64,000 bases of DNA from CBDFJH01 sp965198095 (GTDB lineage: Bacteria; Latescibacterota; UBA2968; GCA-2709665). Below, piece after piece: positions 8,871-17,621 of the stretch. The stretch spans positions 2,914,001 through 2,978,000 of the forward strand of contig OZ240239.1 of assembly GCA_965198095.1 (NCBI GenBank), in the 5' to 3' direction. Below the pieces are notes generated by a model. It did no database searches, was not told where the DNA came from, and worked only from the letters and a program-made list of their open reading frames with translations. Within the stretch, counting starts at the first letter, position 1. Every line of letters starts with the position of its first letter. The position numbers and the translations under genes are program-made.

Positions 8871-9770
8871 CTATCGAGCGTGCCGAATGATTTTCCAGAT
8901 GAAGAGGTATCTGACGTCGAGGTGGGCGTCCGGAAAATGATCGGGCAGCGGGCGAAACGGGGCGGACAGCCGGACAGCCCGGAGATTCGTATCCCGGAGC
9001 AACTCGCTCCCCTCGTATTCGGCGACTTTCAAGAAGCCGAGGCTGCCGTCTGGCAGGACCCTGATGTTGAGGACGGTCCTTCCTTCGATGATTCCGAGAT
9101 CCCAGGCGGGAGGCGGAAAGATGTTGCTCTCTACCCGTTTCTTGAAATCGGACATGTAGGGCGCAAAGTCCCAAGCGTAGGTGCTGAGCTGGAAATCCCC
9201 GCGCTCCACGGCGCTCGCCTGCCTGTTTTCAAGCTGGACGCCGGAGCTGCGACGCCCATAAACGGCCTCTTCTCGACTTCGAGCCCGCCAGCCGCCCCGA
9301 TGATCCGAAAGTCTCGAGAAATCGGTCGCGTGATCCATCTCAAGGAACGACAATCCGGGTGCTTCAAGCGGCTCCGTCGAGGCCGCGTTCCCCTGCTCAT
9401 TCATATTCCCGCTATCGATTGCAGGCGGCCGGTCGGGCTGCGTCCGAGCGTCTCTGGCTTCTTCCATAAACCCCTCCGAATAGGGTAAATAGGACGTCGG
9501 AAAGGGCGCTTGCTGAACGTCTCGTGCAATCGCGTGTCTATCCGAGAGCAGCAAACTCTCCTTGGGCGGCGTATCGCTCCGCTGCTGCGGCCGCTCCACG
9601 AATTCGAAGCGCACCGGAGAGCGTCGAGGCGCTTCAAGAGGCCGCTCTAGCGGGGTGACGACAGCCCGCATGATCGGTAGCGCGACCAGAAACAGGGGCA
9701 AGTGCAGAAGGATAACGGCTGCGTGAGAGAGCGTATAGGGATGTCTCAGGAGCGAATGGATACGATTCAT
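8871..9770 (-). CDS. TonB-family energy transducer
   Basis: A 299-residue protein with an N-terminal signal anchor (about 14-38), a long low-complexity periplasmic linker and a C-terminal TonB-like domain (about 205-295; KKRVESNIFPPPAW, GRTVLNIRVLPDGSLG, LSAPFRPLP). TonB proteins carry energy from the ExbBD proton motor to the outer membrane. The linker is rich in charged residues and Pro but lacks the classical Glu-Pro/Lys-Pro repeat. It is the first gene of the operon, 36 nt below a good sigma-70 promoter. Because an RND pump shares the operon, this TonB may power a transport process linked to the pump. That role is inference. Confidence 0.85.
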   Translation of the reverse strand: MNRIHSLLRHPYTLSHAAVILLHLPLFLVALPIMRAVVTPLERPLEAPRRSPVRFEFVERPQQRSDTPPKESLLLSDRHAIARDVQQAPFPTSYLPYSEGFMEEARDARTQPDRPPAIDSGNMNEQGNAASTEPLEAPGLSFLEMDHATDFSRLSDHRGGWRARSREEAVYGRRSSGVQLENRQASAVERGDFQLSTYAWDFAPYMSDFKKRVESNIFPPPAWDLGIIEGRTVLNIRVLPDGSLGFLKVAEYEGSELLRDTNLRAVRLSAPFRPLPDHFPDAHLDVRYLFIWKIIRHAR

Positions 9771-10111
9771 TGGGCAAATCTGGAAGAGTCAAAAAAAGGC
9801 AAGTTAATGATAAATATAGCAGATGCCGAAGGATTGGCAAGCACAAAGCACCCGCATTCCGGGCAAAGCGCTTGAACGGCAGGACCAGGGCGCGACCTGC
9901 CAAGCGTCGACATCCTCCCGGAATTTCGTGGACGATACAGGCTTGAACATCGCGTGGGCAGGCGCCTCGCGGTCCACGACACTTCCTTCGGCTTCCCTCA
10001 ATCCTTCATTCTACCGCCAACTTCGCCGTCTCTATTTCAACTTCGACTCATCCTTTTCAAACCGCCGGGCGCCCGGTCGGACCGGATGGAAAATGTCCTT
10101 TTCCCGATCGT
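9771..10111. other. Intergenic region between the GT2 gene and tonB
   Basis: No plausible gene. It contains the tonB operon promoter (9813-9840) and a GC palindrome CCGGGCGCCCGG near 10065-10076 that has no adjacent T-run. I see nothing else. Confidence 0.5.
9813..9840 (-). promoter_or_regulatory. Sigma-70-type promoter of the tonB-exbBD-RND operon
   Basis: On the minus strand TTGCCA (9840-9835) and TATATT (9818-9813) are 16 bp apart. The predicted start is near 9806, giving a leader of about 36 nt before the tonB ATG at 9770. Confidence 0.6.
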
Positions 10112-11605
10112 TCAGTCTCGCTGTGGCCGCCTAGAGACACGCCAACGCTCCAGACTTTCTTGAATCAACGACGTGATCCCCACATAGAAAAAACCAAAGC
10201 CGAAAAGCATCATAAACGGAACGGGAAAGTAGATTCCGTGCGAGAGTGAATAGGCAATAATCCAGCAGAAGTAGGCTCCGATCGCCACCTCGAATATCGA
10301 CAATAGATATTGTTTCCCAAGGGTATATCGCTTGTTCCACCAAGCATCTTCCCGATCCACGACGCGGTATTTCGGCGTCCTCCGAAACTCTGTCTTGCGG
10401 CCGACCAGCGCCTCCAACACCCCTATGGCATTGTTCAACGCGATGCCCATACCAAAGGCCAGAACGCAGGGGATATGCTTGAGCCGGGTTTTCCAGCCTG
10501 CGTGGAGCTCCTTCTGGGCACAAATATAGAAACGGGAAACGACGCCCGTGGCAGCGAAGAAGAGAGGAAAGTCCACGACCAAGAAGCGGTACCATCCCAG
10601 ATCCTGCCTGGAGAGCACGGCGGGGAAAATCAGCAGGGCCACGATGGCCATCAAGACATAGGAAAAATTGGCCATCAGGTGGATCAAGGCCTCCAATTTC
10701 ACGCGCCAGGGGAAGTCACTCCGAATCATTCGCAACAGCAACTTCTTGGCCGTCTCCATCGAGCCCTTGGCCCACCTGAACTGCTGAGCCTTCCACGCAT
10801 TCATCTCAACCGGCACCTCGGCAGGGCACGCGACGTCTTGTAGAAAGACGAATCGCCATCCCGCCAGTTGCGCCCGGTAGCTCAGATCCAGATCCTCAGT
10901 GAGTGTATCGTGTTGCCAACCCCCTGCCTCTTCAATACAGCGGCGGCGCCAGATACCCGCCGTCCCATTGAAGTTGAAAAACATGCCCGACCTGCTCCTG
11001 GCTCCCTGCTCCATCACAAAATGGCCGTCCAGGAGGATGGCCTGCACCCGGGTCAGAAGCGAATAATCTCGATTCAGGTGTTCCCACCTGGCCTGCACCA
11101 TCCCGACGTCTGCGTCCGAGAACGACGGGAGCGTCCTGAGCAAAAAGTCCCTTGGCGGAACGAAGTCGGCATCAAATAAGGCGATGAACTCCCCCTTTGC
11201 CCTCCCCAACCCGTCTCGCAGCGCCCCCGCCTTGAACCCGACGCGCCGTTCCCGGTGCAGGCAGACGATATCATACCCCTCTCCCTTGAGCTCCGCCACG
11301 CATCGTTCGGCGATCAAGACCGTCTCGTCCGTGGAATCATCCAGAACCTGGATCTCGAGCCGATCTTTCGGATACGCCATCTCGGCCACGGACCGGATCA
11401 ATCGCTCGATGACGTAGCGTTCATTGTATACCGGGAGTTGGACCGTCACCCGGGGATAGACGTCCAATCGTCCTGAAGCGCGTGGACGACGCTTCTCGTT
11501 CTTGTAGTAGAGGCGGACGATTACGTGCCGGTGGAAGCTGTAGACAAACAGCAGGGCCAGGGCCAAACTGTATACCAGTAACAAAGAAGACTGCAGCCAG
11601 AACAT
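10112..11605 (-). CDS. Processive family-2 glycosyltransferase (BcsA/CESA-like)
   Basis: A 497-residue membrane glycosyltransferase. An N-terminal helix (about 3-22) precedes a GT-A domain with the D, DxD, ED, QxxRW series: DDSTDET, DADFVPP, TEDLDLS and QQFRWAKGS. Three to four helices follow. Family members polymerise UDP-sugars or build glycolipids while anchored in the inner membrane. The best-matching subgroup has a glucomannan/ceramide glucosyltransferase-like layout; the exact product cannot be told. There is no BcsB, PilZ or export partner nearby, so it looks like a single-gene transcript from the promoter at 11657-11684. Confidence 0.9.
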   Translation of the reverse strand: MFWLQSSLLLVYSLALALLFVYSFHRHVIVRLYYKNEKRRPRASGRLDVYPRVTVQLPVYNERYVIERLIRSVAEMAYPKDRLEIQVLDDSTDETVLIAERCVAELKGEGYDIVCLHRERRVGFKAGALRDGLGRAKGEFIALFDADFVPPRDFLLRTLPSFSDADVGMVQARWEHLNRDYSLLTRVQAILLDGHFVMEQGARSRSGMFFNFNGTAGIWRRRCIEEAGGWQHDTLTEDLDLSYRAQLAGWRFVFLQDVACPAEVPVEMNAWKAQQFRWAKGSMETAKKLLLRMIRSDFPWRVKLEALIHLMANFSYVLMAIVALLIFPAVLSRQDLGWYRFLVVDFPLFFAATGVVSRFYICAQKELHAGWKTRLKHIPCVLAFGMGIALNNAIGVLEALVGRKTEFRRTPKYRVVDREDAWWNKRYTLGKQYLLSIFEVAIGAYFCWIIAYSLSHGIYFPVPFMMLFGFGFFYVGITSLIQESLERWRVSRRPQRD

Positions 11606-11656
11606 ATCCCAACCCGGGTTTCGTCACGCTGTCAGACGTCGTCTAAAAGGCATTCG

Positions 11657-11684
11657 AATATAGGGCCCTGGCTCTTTTTGTCAA
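11657..11684 (-). promoter_or_regulatory. Sigma-70-type promoter of the GT2 gene
   Basis: On the minus strand a perfect TTGACA (11684-11679) and TATATT (11662-11657) are 16 bp apart, about 45 bp before the GT2 start at 11605. Confidence 0.7.
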
Positions 11685-11748
11685 CTTGAGGAAAACCGTA
11701 TAGGGCCGCCCGGCAAACGATCTGTCGCCGAGCACGGACAATTCGTGC

Positions 11749-11776
11749 TTTACACCGATTCCTTTTTCCCTAATAT
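11749..11776 (+). promoter_or_regulatory. Sigma-70-type promoter of the 81-aa orphan gene
   Basis: TTTACA (11749-11754) and TAATAT (11771-11776) are 16 bp apart. Transcription should begin near 11783, about 33 nt before the ATG at 11816. It diverges from the GT2 promoter. Confidence 0.65.
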
Positions 11777-11815
11777 TGGAAAGGGGTTGTAGGCAACGAA
11801 AGAAGGGAGTTCACG

Positions 11816-12061
11816 ATGACCGGCACGAGCACCGAATTCTTCAGGGGTTACGATACAAAGCTTGTGGCCTCTTCTGAATCTCGCTACGGCATAACGGGGC
11901 TGAAGTCAAACACGGTTTCTGCCGCTATCCCGATCCCGCGCTCTTACGTCAAATCTCGAGAAACCATGGTCGAACTTGCCCGCAACGGGGGAAGCCTTTC
12001 TGAGGCGTTCGAGAGGGTTTTACCGCTCCGGCGTCAGCGGGAAAGGCGTGAAAGAAAGTAA
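11816..12061 (+). CDS. Small basic protein of unknown function (81 aa)
   Basis: I do not recognise this protein. It has no signal peptide or membrane helix. The N-terminal half is polar (Ser/Thr-rich); the C-terminus ends in a strongly basic tail (PLRRQRERRERK). The coding call rests on its signals: a GAAGGGAG ribosome-binding site 6 nt before the ATG and a good sigma-70 promoter upstream. It stands alone between divergent GT2 and Gfo/Idh genes. The basic tail could bind nucleic acid or be disordered; that is a guess. Confidence 0.65.
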   Translation: MTGTSTEFFRGYDTKLVASSESRYGITGLKSNTVSAAIPIPRSYVKSRETMVELARNGGSLSEAFERVLPLRRQRERRERK

Positions 12062-12279
12062 GGCTTGAAGAACCTGTGACAGGCAAGCTCAACAGAGACC
12101 CTTCCGCTCGAGCAGCAGACCTCAGGCGTTGACAGAGGATCGGCAGCAACGTTCTATGACGCTCTCAAGCCGTCGAGCCTGCCCCTCTCCGGTCCTTGAA
12201 ATCCAGCAGAGTTGCGCACTTCCAAACTTCGACCGTCCAGAATTGAATCGAAGGAAGTCATTCCAGCTTCCTGCTTTTT

Positions 12280-13371
12280 TTGCATAGGTCGCATTTGAAA
12301 CGGCCCCTAAGACTCGGCGTCGTAGGCGTAGGCAGAATCGGCCGCTTTCACGCAAGGCACGCACGAGAGCTTGAACGCGAAACCGGGAGCTGCCAACTCG
12401 TCGCAATCGCGGACGCTTATGGCAATGCCGCAAAGGACGTTGCCCATCTGTTGTCCGATCAAGGCGAATCTGTTCTCGACTTCCGGAGCGCCGAGGCACT
12501 GATCCGGGCCGATGTCATCGATGCGGCTGTTGTGGCTTCAGCGACCAGAGATCACGATCGCCACTGCCGAATCTTGGTTGAAGCCGGCTATCGCGTCATG
12601 CTTGAGAAGCCGCTCGCCTTTTCTGTCGAAGCCGCTTCCGATCTGTGTCGTTTTCTGTCCGGCGACGATAGGAAGAAACGCGCAGTCATGCAGGCGTTCA
12701 TGCGCCGCTTCGATGAACCCCTCGTCCAGGTAAAGCAACTTATCGCACAGGGACGCATCGGCAGGCCATTCAAGATCGTCTCCATCCTGGAGGATCCGGA
12801 ACCCCCGCCTACAGGGTATGAAAGCGCTGGTATTCTTGCTGACATGGCGGTCCACAACATCGATGAAATCGCGTGGCTCCGCGGGGATCGTCCCGTTTCA
12901 GTCCGCGCAATCGGTTCGACCCTCTACAGCCAAAACGTGACGCCCGTGGAAGAAGACTTCGACGACGCGTTCCTCCACTTATGGTTCCCCGGCGGCGCGG
13001 CTGCTCAGATACAGGTAAGCCGAAACCACGTGGCGGGCTACCGAAACGAAACCTGGGTCTTTGGAGAAGAAGGCCTCATCCACGTGGGAGGGTTTCAAGA
13101 ACGCCCTTTAGTCGTGCAGCTGGAAATTTTCAATCGAGAGGGAAGCGTCGAAAGGAGCGCTTTCGAGATGAGGGATTACGGAGCCTCCGTGCCCGTATTC
13201 ATCGAGAGGTTCGGGCCGGCCTATAGGCGAGAACTTGGCTATTTTGTGGCGCAGTGCCTCCGGGATGAACCCTTTTCCGTCGATCAGGAAGATGGTCTTT
13301 CCGCAATGAAAGTTGCCGACGCCGGACGACGTTCCGCTTTGACGAGAGAGACAGCGCATATCGTGAAATAG
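12280..13371 (+). CDS. Gfo/Idh/MocA-family oxidoreductase (inositol 2-dehydrogenase-like)
   Basis: A 363-residue NAD(P)-dependent sugar or cyclitol dehydrogenase. The N-terminal Rossmann fold has GVVGVGRIGRFHA, then the EKP motif (MLEKPLAFS) with the substrate lysine. The C-terminal alpha/beta domain has GILADMAVHNIDEIAWL, with the catalytic-type Asp/His pair. The layout resembles myo-inositol 2-dehydrogenase, but the substrate is uncertain. The start is TTG at 12280 or, with a weak AGG site, TTG at 12295; no ATG fits. A weak TTGACA at 12129-12134 may be part of its promoter. The M23 gene follows 16 bp downstream. Confidence 0.92.
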   Translation: MHRSHLKRPLRLGVVGVGRIGRFHARHARELERETGSCQLVAIADAYGNAAKDVAHLLSDQGESVLDFRSAEALIRADVIDAAVVASATRDHDRHCRILVEAGYRVMLEKPLAFSVEAASDLCRFLSGDDRKKRAVMQAFMRRFDEPLVQVKQLIAQGRIGRPFKIVSILEDPEPPPTGYESAGILADMAVHNIDEIAWLRGDRPVSVRAIGSTLYSQNVTPVEEDFDDAFLHLWFPGGAAAQIQVSRNHVAGYRNETWVFGEEGLIHVGGFQERPLVVQLEIFNREGSVERSAFEMRDYGASVPVFIERFGPAYRRELGYFVAQCLRDEPFSVDQEDGLSAMKVADAGRRSALTRETAHIVK

Positions 13372-13387
13372 GACCGGACGTCATTCG

Positions 13388-14329
13388 ATGAACGAGAGGC
13401 ATCTCACCTTCATGATCATACCGCACGAGGAAGGTCGTGTCCGGGCGTTCAACGTGTCGCGAAGGCGGCTCTGGGAGATCTTCTGTCTCGTCCTTCTTTC
13501 GCTCTGCGCCCTGGCCTACTTCGGAGTAAGTTACCACGTCCGTTTCAGCCCGAGCGGGGCGCTATCCCTCCTCGAAGGGGAAAACTCGGCCCTGAAAACC
13601 GAGCTGGGTCAGTTTCGCAGCAAACTCTTGACGTTGGAAACGGAGGTGGAAGCGCTTTCGGAGACGGATCGCGTGCTTCGGGCGTGGACAAGCCTGTCGC
13701 GGCGCGGAGACAAGGATGGCCGGAGCCCTCGGGGAGACCTTGTCCCGATCCAGGTGGAGAGGCGTTCTTCAGGGACGTATAACAGTCTCGATCACCTGCT
13801 TCGCGAAGCCCGCTTTCTTTCGTCCAGCCTAGACAGCATCGCGTCAGCGCTTCGAAGCCGAGAAAAGCTTCAGGCGCATATCCCATCCATCTTTCCCGTT
13901 CTCGGCGAAGAGTGGTACTCCGCGCCCTTCGGATATCATCCCGATCCCTTCACCGGCCGGCGTCGGTTGAACAAAGGCATCAACATCGTCGGGCGCGAAG
14001 GAACGGACGTCGTGACGACAGCGGACGGAACGGTGGAGAACGTGGGCTGGGAGAAGCGTCTGGGTTACTACATCAAAATCGACCACCAGATCGGGCTGCA
14101 GACGGTCTACGGACACCTCCAGGGCAAGCCCGACCTGAAACCGGGCACGGCCGTAAAACGGGGTCAGGTGATCGGAAAGCTGGGAAAATCGGGCCGGACG
14201 ACCGCGCCCAGCCTGCACTACATCGTCGTCCGGGATCGTCGTGCTGTCGATCCTGCAAAATTCATCTTTCTCTCCGAGAATCCCCCTCCCTCCGTTTCCG
14301 CTCAGGATATTCACGGCGCTTTCCCCTGA
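13388..14329 (+). CDS. Membrane-anchored M23 (LytM-fold) protein lacking most active-site residues
   Basis: A 313-residue envelope protein: a short cytoplasmic N-terminus, one membrane helix (about 29-52), a coiled coil (about 55-100), and a C-terminal LytM/M23 domain (about 175-295). Active M23 enzymes cut peptidoglycan peptides with zinc held by HxxxD and the second His of HxH. Here the first two ligands are Asn195 and Asn199 (LNKGINIVG), the first His of HxH is Ser275 (PSLHYIV), and only His243 and His277 remain. It probably cannot bind zinc. Like EnvC or NlpD it may activate amidases or act as a scaffold. It overlaps the convergent oxidoreductase gene by 19 bp at its 3' end. Confidence 0.93.
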   Translation: MNERHLTFMIIPHEEGRVRAFNVSRRRLWEIFCLVLLSLCALAYFGVSYHVRFSPSGALSLLEGENSALKTELGQFRSKLLTLETEVEALSETDRVLRAWTSLSRRGDKDGRSPRGDLVPIQVERRSSGTYNSLDHLLREARFLSSSLDSIASALRSREKLQAHIPSIFPVLGEEWYSAPFGYHPDPFTGRRRLNKGINIVGREGTDVVTTADGTVENVGWEKRLGYYIKIDHQIGLQTVYGHLQGKPDLKPGTAVKRGQVIGKLGKSGRTTAPSLHYIVVRDRRAVDPAKFIFLSENPPPSVSAQDIHGAFP

Positions 14330-15387
14330 TCCGATATCGGGAAGTTCACGCGGGCGTTTCCCTCCTCGTGCGATCTCAGGATGCCGAGCATGATCTCCAG
14401 CGTCTTTCGAGCTTCCCTTCCTGACGAGACCAGCGCGCCCCCGTTCTCGATCCCTTCGATCATCTCAGTCAAAGCAGCCGTCTGGTAGGCTTGTGAATAG
14501 CCTCTCTGTCGGATTTCGGATATGTCCGGTTCCGACCTTCCGCGACGACGGATCAAAGAGATGCCATCGTCGGAAGCCACAACCTTGCCGGTTTCACAGG
14601 TCATCGTGAGCGTCATCGGCGGAGAAAAATTCACCTTGTGGAGATTCACAAAGGCGCGAACCCCATTCTTGAATTTGATATACGCAGATGCGTGCGGGTC
14701 CTCCTTGGCATCGCGTCCTCCTCCGGCCTTGTATTCCGTAAAGTGCTCAAATCCTTCTTCGAGGTCACCCATCACCCACTCGGTATCCGATTCGGCATAA
14801 AAGCAGATCATATCGATCAAGTGCGTTCCATTCCGGAACAGCATGGCGCGCGGGGCACACATGTCGGCCAAAATCGTCCGCAGCGCCCCGAGCTCGCCGC
14901 TGCGAACGATCTCCCGAGCCTGTAAATGCGACGGATACCACCGCCGGGTGTGGTCTACCGAAAGACAGACGCCGTTGGCTTCGGCGGCGGCGATCATCCG
15001 GTCGGCATCTTCGAGGCGAGTCGCGACCGGTTTTTCACAAAAGATCCCGCGTGCCCCGAGTTCCGCGGCCGCTACGGTAATATCGGCGTGGAGATGGTCC
15101 GAAGTCGCAACGCTCACGAGGTCTGGCGTCTCTTTCTCCAGCATCTCACGATAGTCCGTATATAACTTGACTTCTGGCCAGACGTCGTCCCAGAGATCCT
15201 TGAATTCCGTCAGCGCCTCCTGGCGCAGGTCACATACGGCGACAACCTCTGCCCCGGGGTGTCTCCAGTAGGCTCCCGCGTGCGAATTGGGATGGGTGCC
15301 GTAAACAGGAATGCCATCTTCTTCCGGCCGCCGGGCGCCGATCCCGGTCAGCCCGACAATCACGGCGCGATATGCAGATCTTGACAT
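14311..15387 (-). CDS. Gfo/Idh/MocA-family oxidoreductase
   Basis: A 358-residue dehydrogenase of the same superfamily as the gene at 12280 but only distantly alike. It has a Rossmann domain starting VIVGLTGIGARRP (an unusual glycine loop, GLTGIG), the EKP motif (FCEKPVATRLEDA), and a C-terminal domain with NGTHLIDMICFY. The N-terminal region contains HPNSHAGAYWRHPG, a feature of the uncharacterised Gfo/Idh/MocA proteins common in uncultivated heterotrophs. It probably oxidises a sugar or sugar acid with NAD(P). It is tail-to-tail with the M23 gene. Confidence 0.9.
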   Translation of the reverse strand: MSRSAYRAVIVGLTGIGARRPEEDGIPVYGTHPNSHAGAYWRHPGAEVVAVCDLRQEALTEFKDLWDDVWPEVKLYTDYREMLEKETPDLVSVATSDHLHADITVAAAELGARGIFCEKPVATRLEDADRMIAAAEANGVCLSVDHTRRWYPSHLQAREIVRSGELGALRTILADMCAPRAMLFRNGTHLIDMICFYAESDTEWVMGDLEEGFEHFTEYKAGGGRDAKEDPHASAYIKFKNGVRAFVNLHKVNFSPPMTLTMTCETGKVVASDDGISLIRRRGRSEPDISEIRQRGYSQAYQTAALTEMIEGIENGGALVSSGREARKTLEIMLGILRSHEEGNARVNFPISDQGKAP

Positions 15388-15565
15388 CTGGTTATCCCTA
15401 TATTCAAGAATGAAATTGAGAAATCCGGCTCACCGCAGCATCGCAAAATGCAATCTTCGCCGATGTCGTTCGTTGAGCCAGAATACGTGAAGTCGTGTGA
15501 TCGCCCCGGAGGACGAAAAACGCGGGGCCCCGAACTCGGAAACGCATCCGATCGCTGCGCATCGG

Positions 15566-16972
15566 CTACATATGGATGGCTCGGCGATCCACTGCGAGCG
15601 CTGCCTCCTTGATCGCCTCCGGCATGGTCGGATGGGCGTGCACCGAGCGAGCGATATCTTCCGTGGTCGCCACGAATTCCAAAGCCACGGCCCCTTCAGC
15701 GATCATCTCAGAAGCGCGGACGCCCAGGATGTGCATGCCGAGCAGCCGATCAGTCCCTTCCTCACCGATGATTTTCACCAGACCTTCCGTAGCCTCCAGG
15801 CTGTGCGCCCTGCCGTTGGCCCTGAAGGGAAACTTGCCCACACGAACGCGCAGGCCCTGTTCCTCGGCCCCCTCCTCCGTGATCCCCACCGAGGCCAGTT
15901 CCGGGCGCGTATAGACGACTTCCGGAATCGCCTCGTAATTCACGCGGCCGGCATGGCCCGCCATGGTTTCGACGGCGGCGATCCCCTCTTCCCCGGCCTT
16001 GTGCGCCAGCATCGGGCCGGCGATCACATCTCCGACCGCGTAGACGCCCGGAACGCTGGTCTCGAACTGTTCGTCGACCGCGATCCTCCCCGCTTCGTCC
16101 AGTTCAACACCCAAGCCCTCTGCGTTGAGACCTTCGGTTCGCGCCCTTCGGCCCACGGCAACCAGCAGACGGTCGCAAACCTCTTCTCGCTTCTCCGATC
16201 CGGTCGCAAGTTGGAGGTGAACCTTGCCGTCCTTGACGTCCGAGGTCTCCGCCCTCGTCTCCAGCAGAAACTCCAGGCCCTGCCTTTCGAGCAACCGCTG
16301 GAGGTGGGTCCCCATCTCGCGGTCCATTCGCGGGACGATATGGTCCAGCATCTCCACGACCCGCACCGAGGACCCCAATCGGTGCCAGACCGATCCGAGT
16401 TCCAGCCCGATCGCCCCCGCGCCGATCACGACGAGGCGCTCGGGCACGTCCGACAGACAGAGGGCCTCCGTGGAACTCAGGATGTGCGTACCGTCAAACG
16501 GGAGGTTCGGCAACTCGATCGGGACGCTCCCCGTCGCAATCAAGATCCGTGCCCCATTGACCCGCTCCGTCCCCTTCTCCCCCACCACATCCACAGCACC
16601 CGCGCTGACCAGCCGCGCGGCTCCCCGAAAACAGGTGACCCTGTTTTTCCTGAACAGGCCGGCCACGCCTCGCGTCATGTTCTGGACCACGCCGTCTTTG
16701 CGCTGCATCATTCTGCCGAGATCGAGACGGACCTTTCCCGCGTCGATGCCGTGACGATGGAACGTCGTCTGCGCTTCAGAAAACAGCTCGCTCGATTCCA
16801 GAAGCGCCTTGCTGGGGATGCATCCAACGTTGAGGCAGGCGCCGCCCAAGGCCTCCTTTTCAACGCACGCCACCCGCATCCCCAACTGAGCGGCCCGGAT
16901 GGCTGCAACGTAGCCTCCCGGGCCTGTCCCGATCACGATCAGATCGAATCTTTTCGAGCGCCCTTCCGGCAT
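15566..16972 (-). CDS. lpdA: Dihydrolipoyl dehydrogenase (E3)
   Basis: A 468-residue flavoprotein that re-oxidises dihydrolipoamide with NAD+ in 2-oxoacid dehydrogenase complexes or the glycine cleavage system. Visible motifs are FAD-binding GTGPGGYVAA, the redox disulfide ACLNVGCIPS, NAD-binding VIGAGAIGLELGS, the second FAD motif near VYAVGDVIAG, and the C-terminal His-Glu pair in HAHPTMPEAI. The start at ATG 16972 has a GGAG site 5 nt upstream; an in-frame TTG at 16993 lacks one. No E1 or E2 genes are adjacent. A possible promoter lies at 17171-17197. Confidence 0.95.
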   Translation of the reverse strand: MPEGRSKRFDLIVIGTGPGGYVAAIRAAQLGMRVACVEKEALGGACLNVGCIPSKALLESSELFSEAQTTFHRHGIDAGKVRLDLGRMMQRKDGVVQNMTRGVAGLFRKNRVTCFRGAARLVSAGAVDVVGEKGTERVNGARILIATGSVPIELPNLPFDGTHILSSTEALCLSDVPERLVVIGAGAIGLELGSVWHRLGSSVRVVEMLDHIVPRMDREMGTHLQRLLERQGLEFLLETRAETSDVKDGKVHLQLATGSEKREEVCDRLLVAVGRRARTEGLNAEGLGVELDEAGRIAVDEQFETSVPGVYAVGDVIAGPMLAHKAGEEGIAAVETMAGHAGRVNYEAIPEVVYTRPELASVGITEEGAEEQGLRVRVGKFPFRANGRAHSLEATEGLVKIIGEEGTDRLLGMHILGVRASEMIAEGAVALEFVATTEDIARSVHAHPTMPEAIKEAALAVDRRAIHM

Positions 16973-17170
16973 ATCGTCTCCACTATGGTTCAACGCGTGG
17001 TCGATCCTTTCATCGCCGCCAAACCCTCGTAAGCGGGGAATGCTTTCCGCAGGCGCGACTTACGCCGGCATTGGCGTTTGTTTGAGCCAACATCGGATGA
17101 TCGATATTCAAAAAAGAAAATCCGAGCCGGAGAAACCGCCATCCCACAACCGGCATTCCCGGCCGCGAAT

Positions 17171-17197
17171 GTAATATCTACCCACGCGCGTTGTCAA
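17171..17197 (-). promoter_or_regulatory. Candidate sigma-70 promoter for lpdA
   Basis: On the minus strand TTGACA (17197-17192) is followed 15 bp later by TATTAC (17176-17171), or 18 bp later by TACATT. The spacing is off-optimal and the leader would be about 190 nt, so confidence is modest. Confidence 0.35.
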
Positions 17198-17417
17198 GCC
17201 AAACGGGCTCGTGAACCCCGCTGATCGTTCGTCGTTCAAAGCGCAGACCCCGGCCGCCACCCCACGATTCGCGGTTTCCCTCACGGCCCGCTTCGATCGA
17301 CCCGAGCACGCACAAGGACGAGACGACCCTCCGTCTCGCATTTTGGCAAGGCCTCTCCTCCCGGTTCAGGTCGGGAGGGCCCCGGCGCGGCAGGCGTCTT
17401 CAGACGCAACATTCTTC

Positions 17418-17446
17418 TTGACACAGCTTATGATTAATTTTATATT
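17418..17446 (+). promoter_or_regulatory. Strong sigma-70 promoter of the ilvHC-leuACDB operon
   Basis: Perfect TTGACA (17418-17423), a 17-bp spacer and TATATT (17441-17446), set in AT-rich DNA. Transcription should begin near 17453, leaving a leader of about 280 nt before ilvH. The leader contains a branched-chain-rich peptide ORF. Confidence 0.8.
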
Positions 17447-17504
17447 TTTCAACCTTTAAAGCCGGACTTTCGAGCGCAACCCAGTCGCTGAGTGCCTGAG
17501 ACCG

Positions 17505-17621
17505 ATGCCTACATTTCGCCACCTCTTCGACATCGCCGTTTCGCCCCGCCTTTTACTCCCGCGTCTCGCCGGAATTCTTCTTGTCCTCCCCGTACTTCTA
17601 AGCCTCGACTTGGCCATATAG
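17505..17621 (+). CDS. Candidate branched-chain amino-acid leader peptide (38 aa)
   Basis: A 38-codon ORF begins about 52 nt after the predicted transcription start and ends at TAG 17619-17621, 112 nt before ilvH. It codes for 12 Leu, 3 Val and 3 Ile; residues 16-18 are Leu-Leu-Leu and a dense cluster (GILLVLPVLLSLDLAI) fills the last 16 residues. This is the pattern of ilv/leu attenuator leader peptides, where ribosome stalling on scarce charged tRNAs controls the downstream genes. An 8-bp stem follows (CAGAGGCT 17623-17630 with AGCCTCTG 17675-17682), but no T-run terminator is visible. The read-out could be translational, Rho-dependent or of a new type. The ribosome-binding site is weak. 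Confidence 0.65.
   Translation: MPTFRHLFDIAVSPRLLLPRLAGILLVLPVLLSLDLAI

Noticed and set aside
10065..10076. CCGGGCGCCCGG palindrome as a terminator of the GT2 gene
   Set aside because: No T-run follows, and the stem has no loop unless the central bases unpair.
15497..17032. A 511-codon plus-strand frame opposite lpdA
   Set aside because: It is the shadow of a textbook dihydrolipoyl dehydrogenase.
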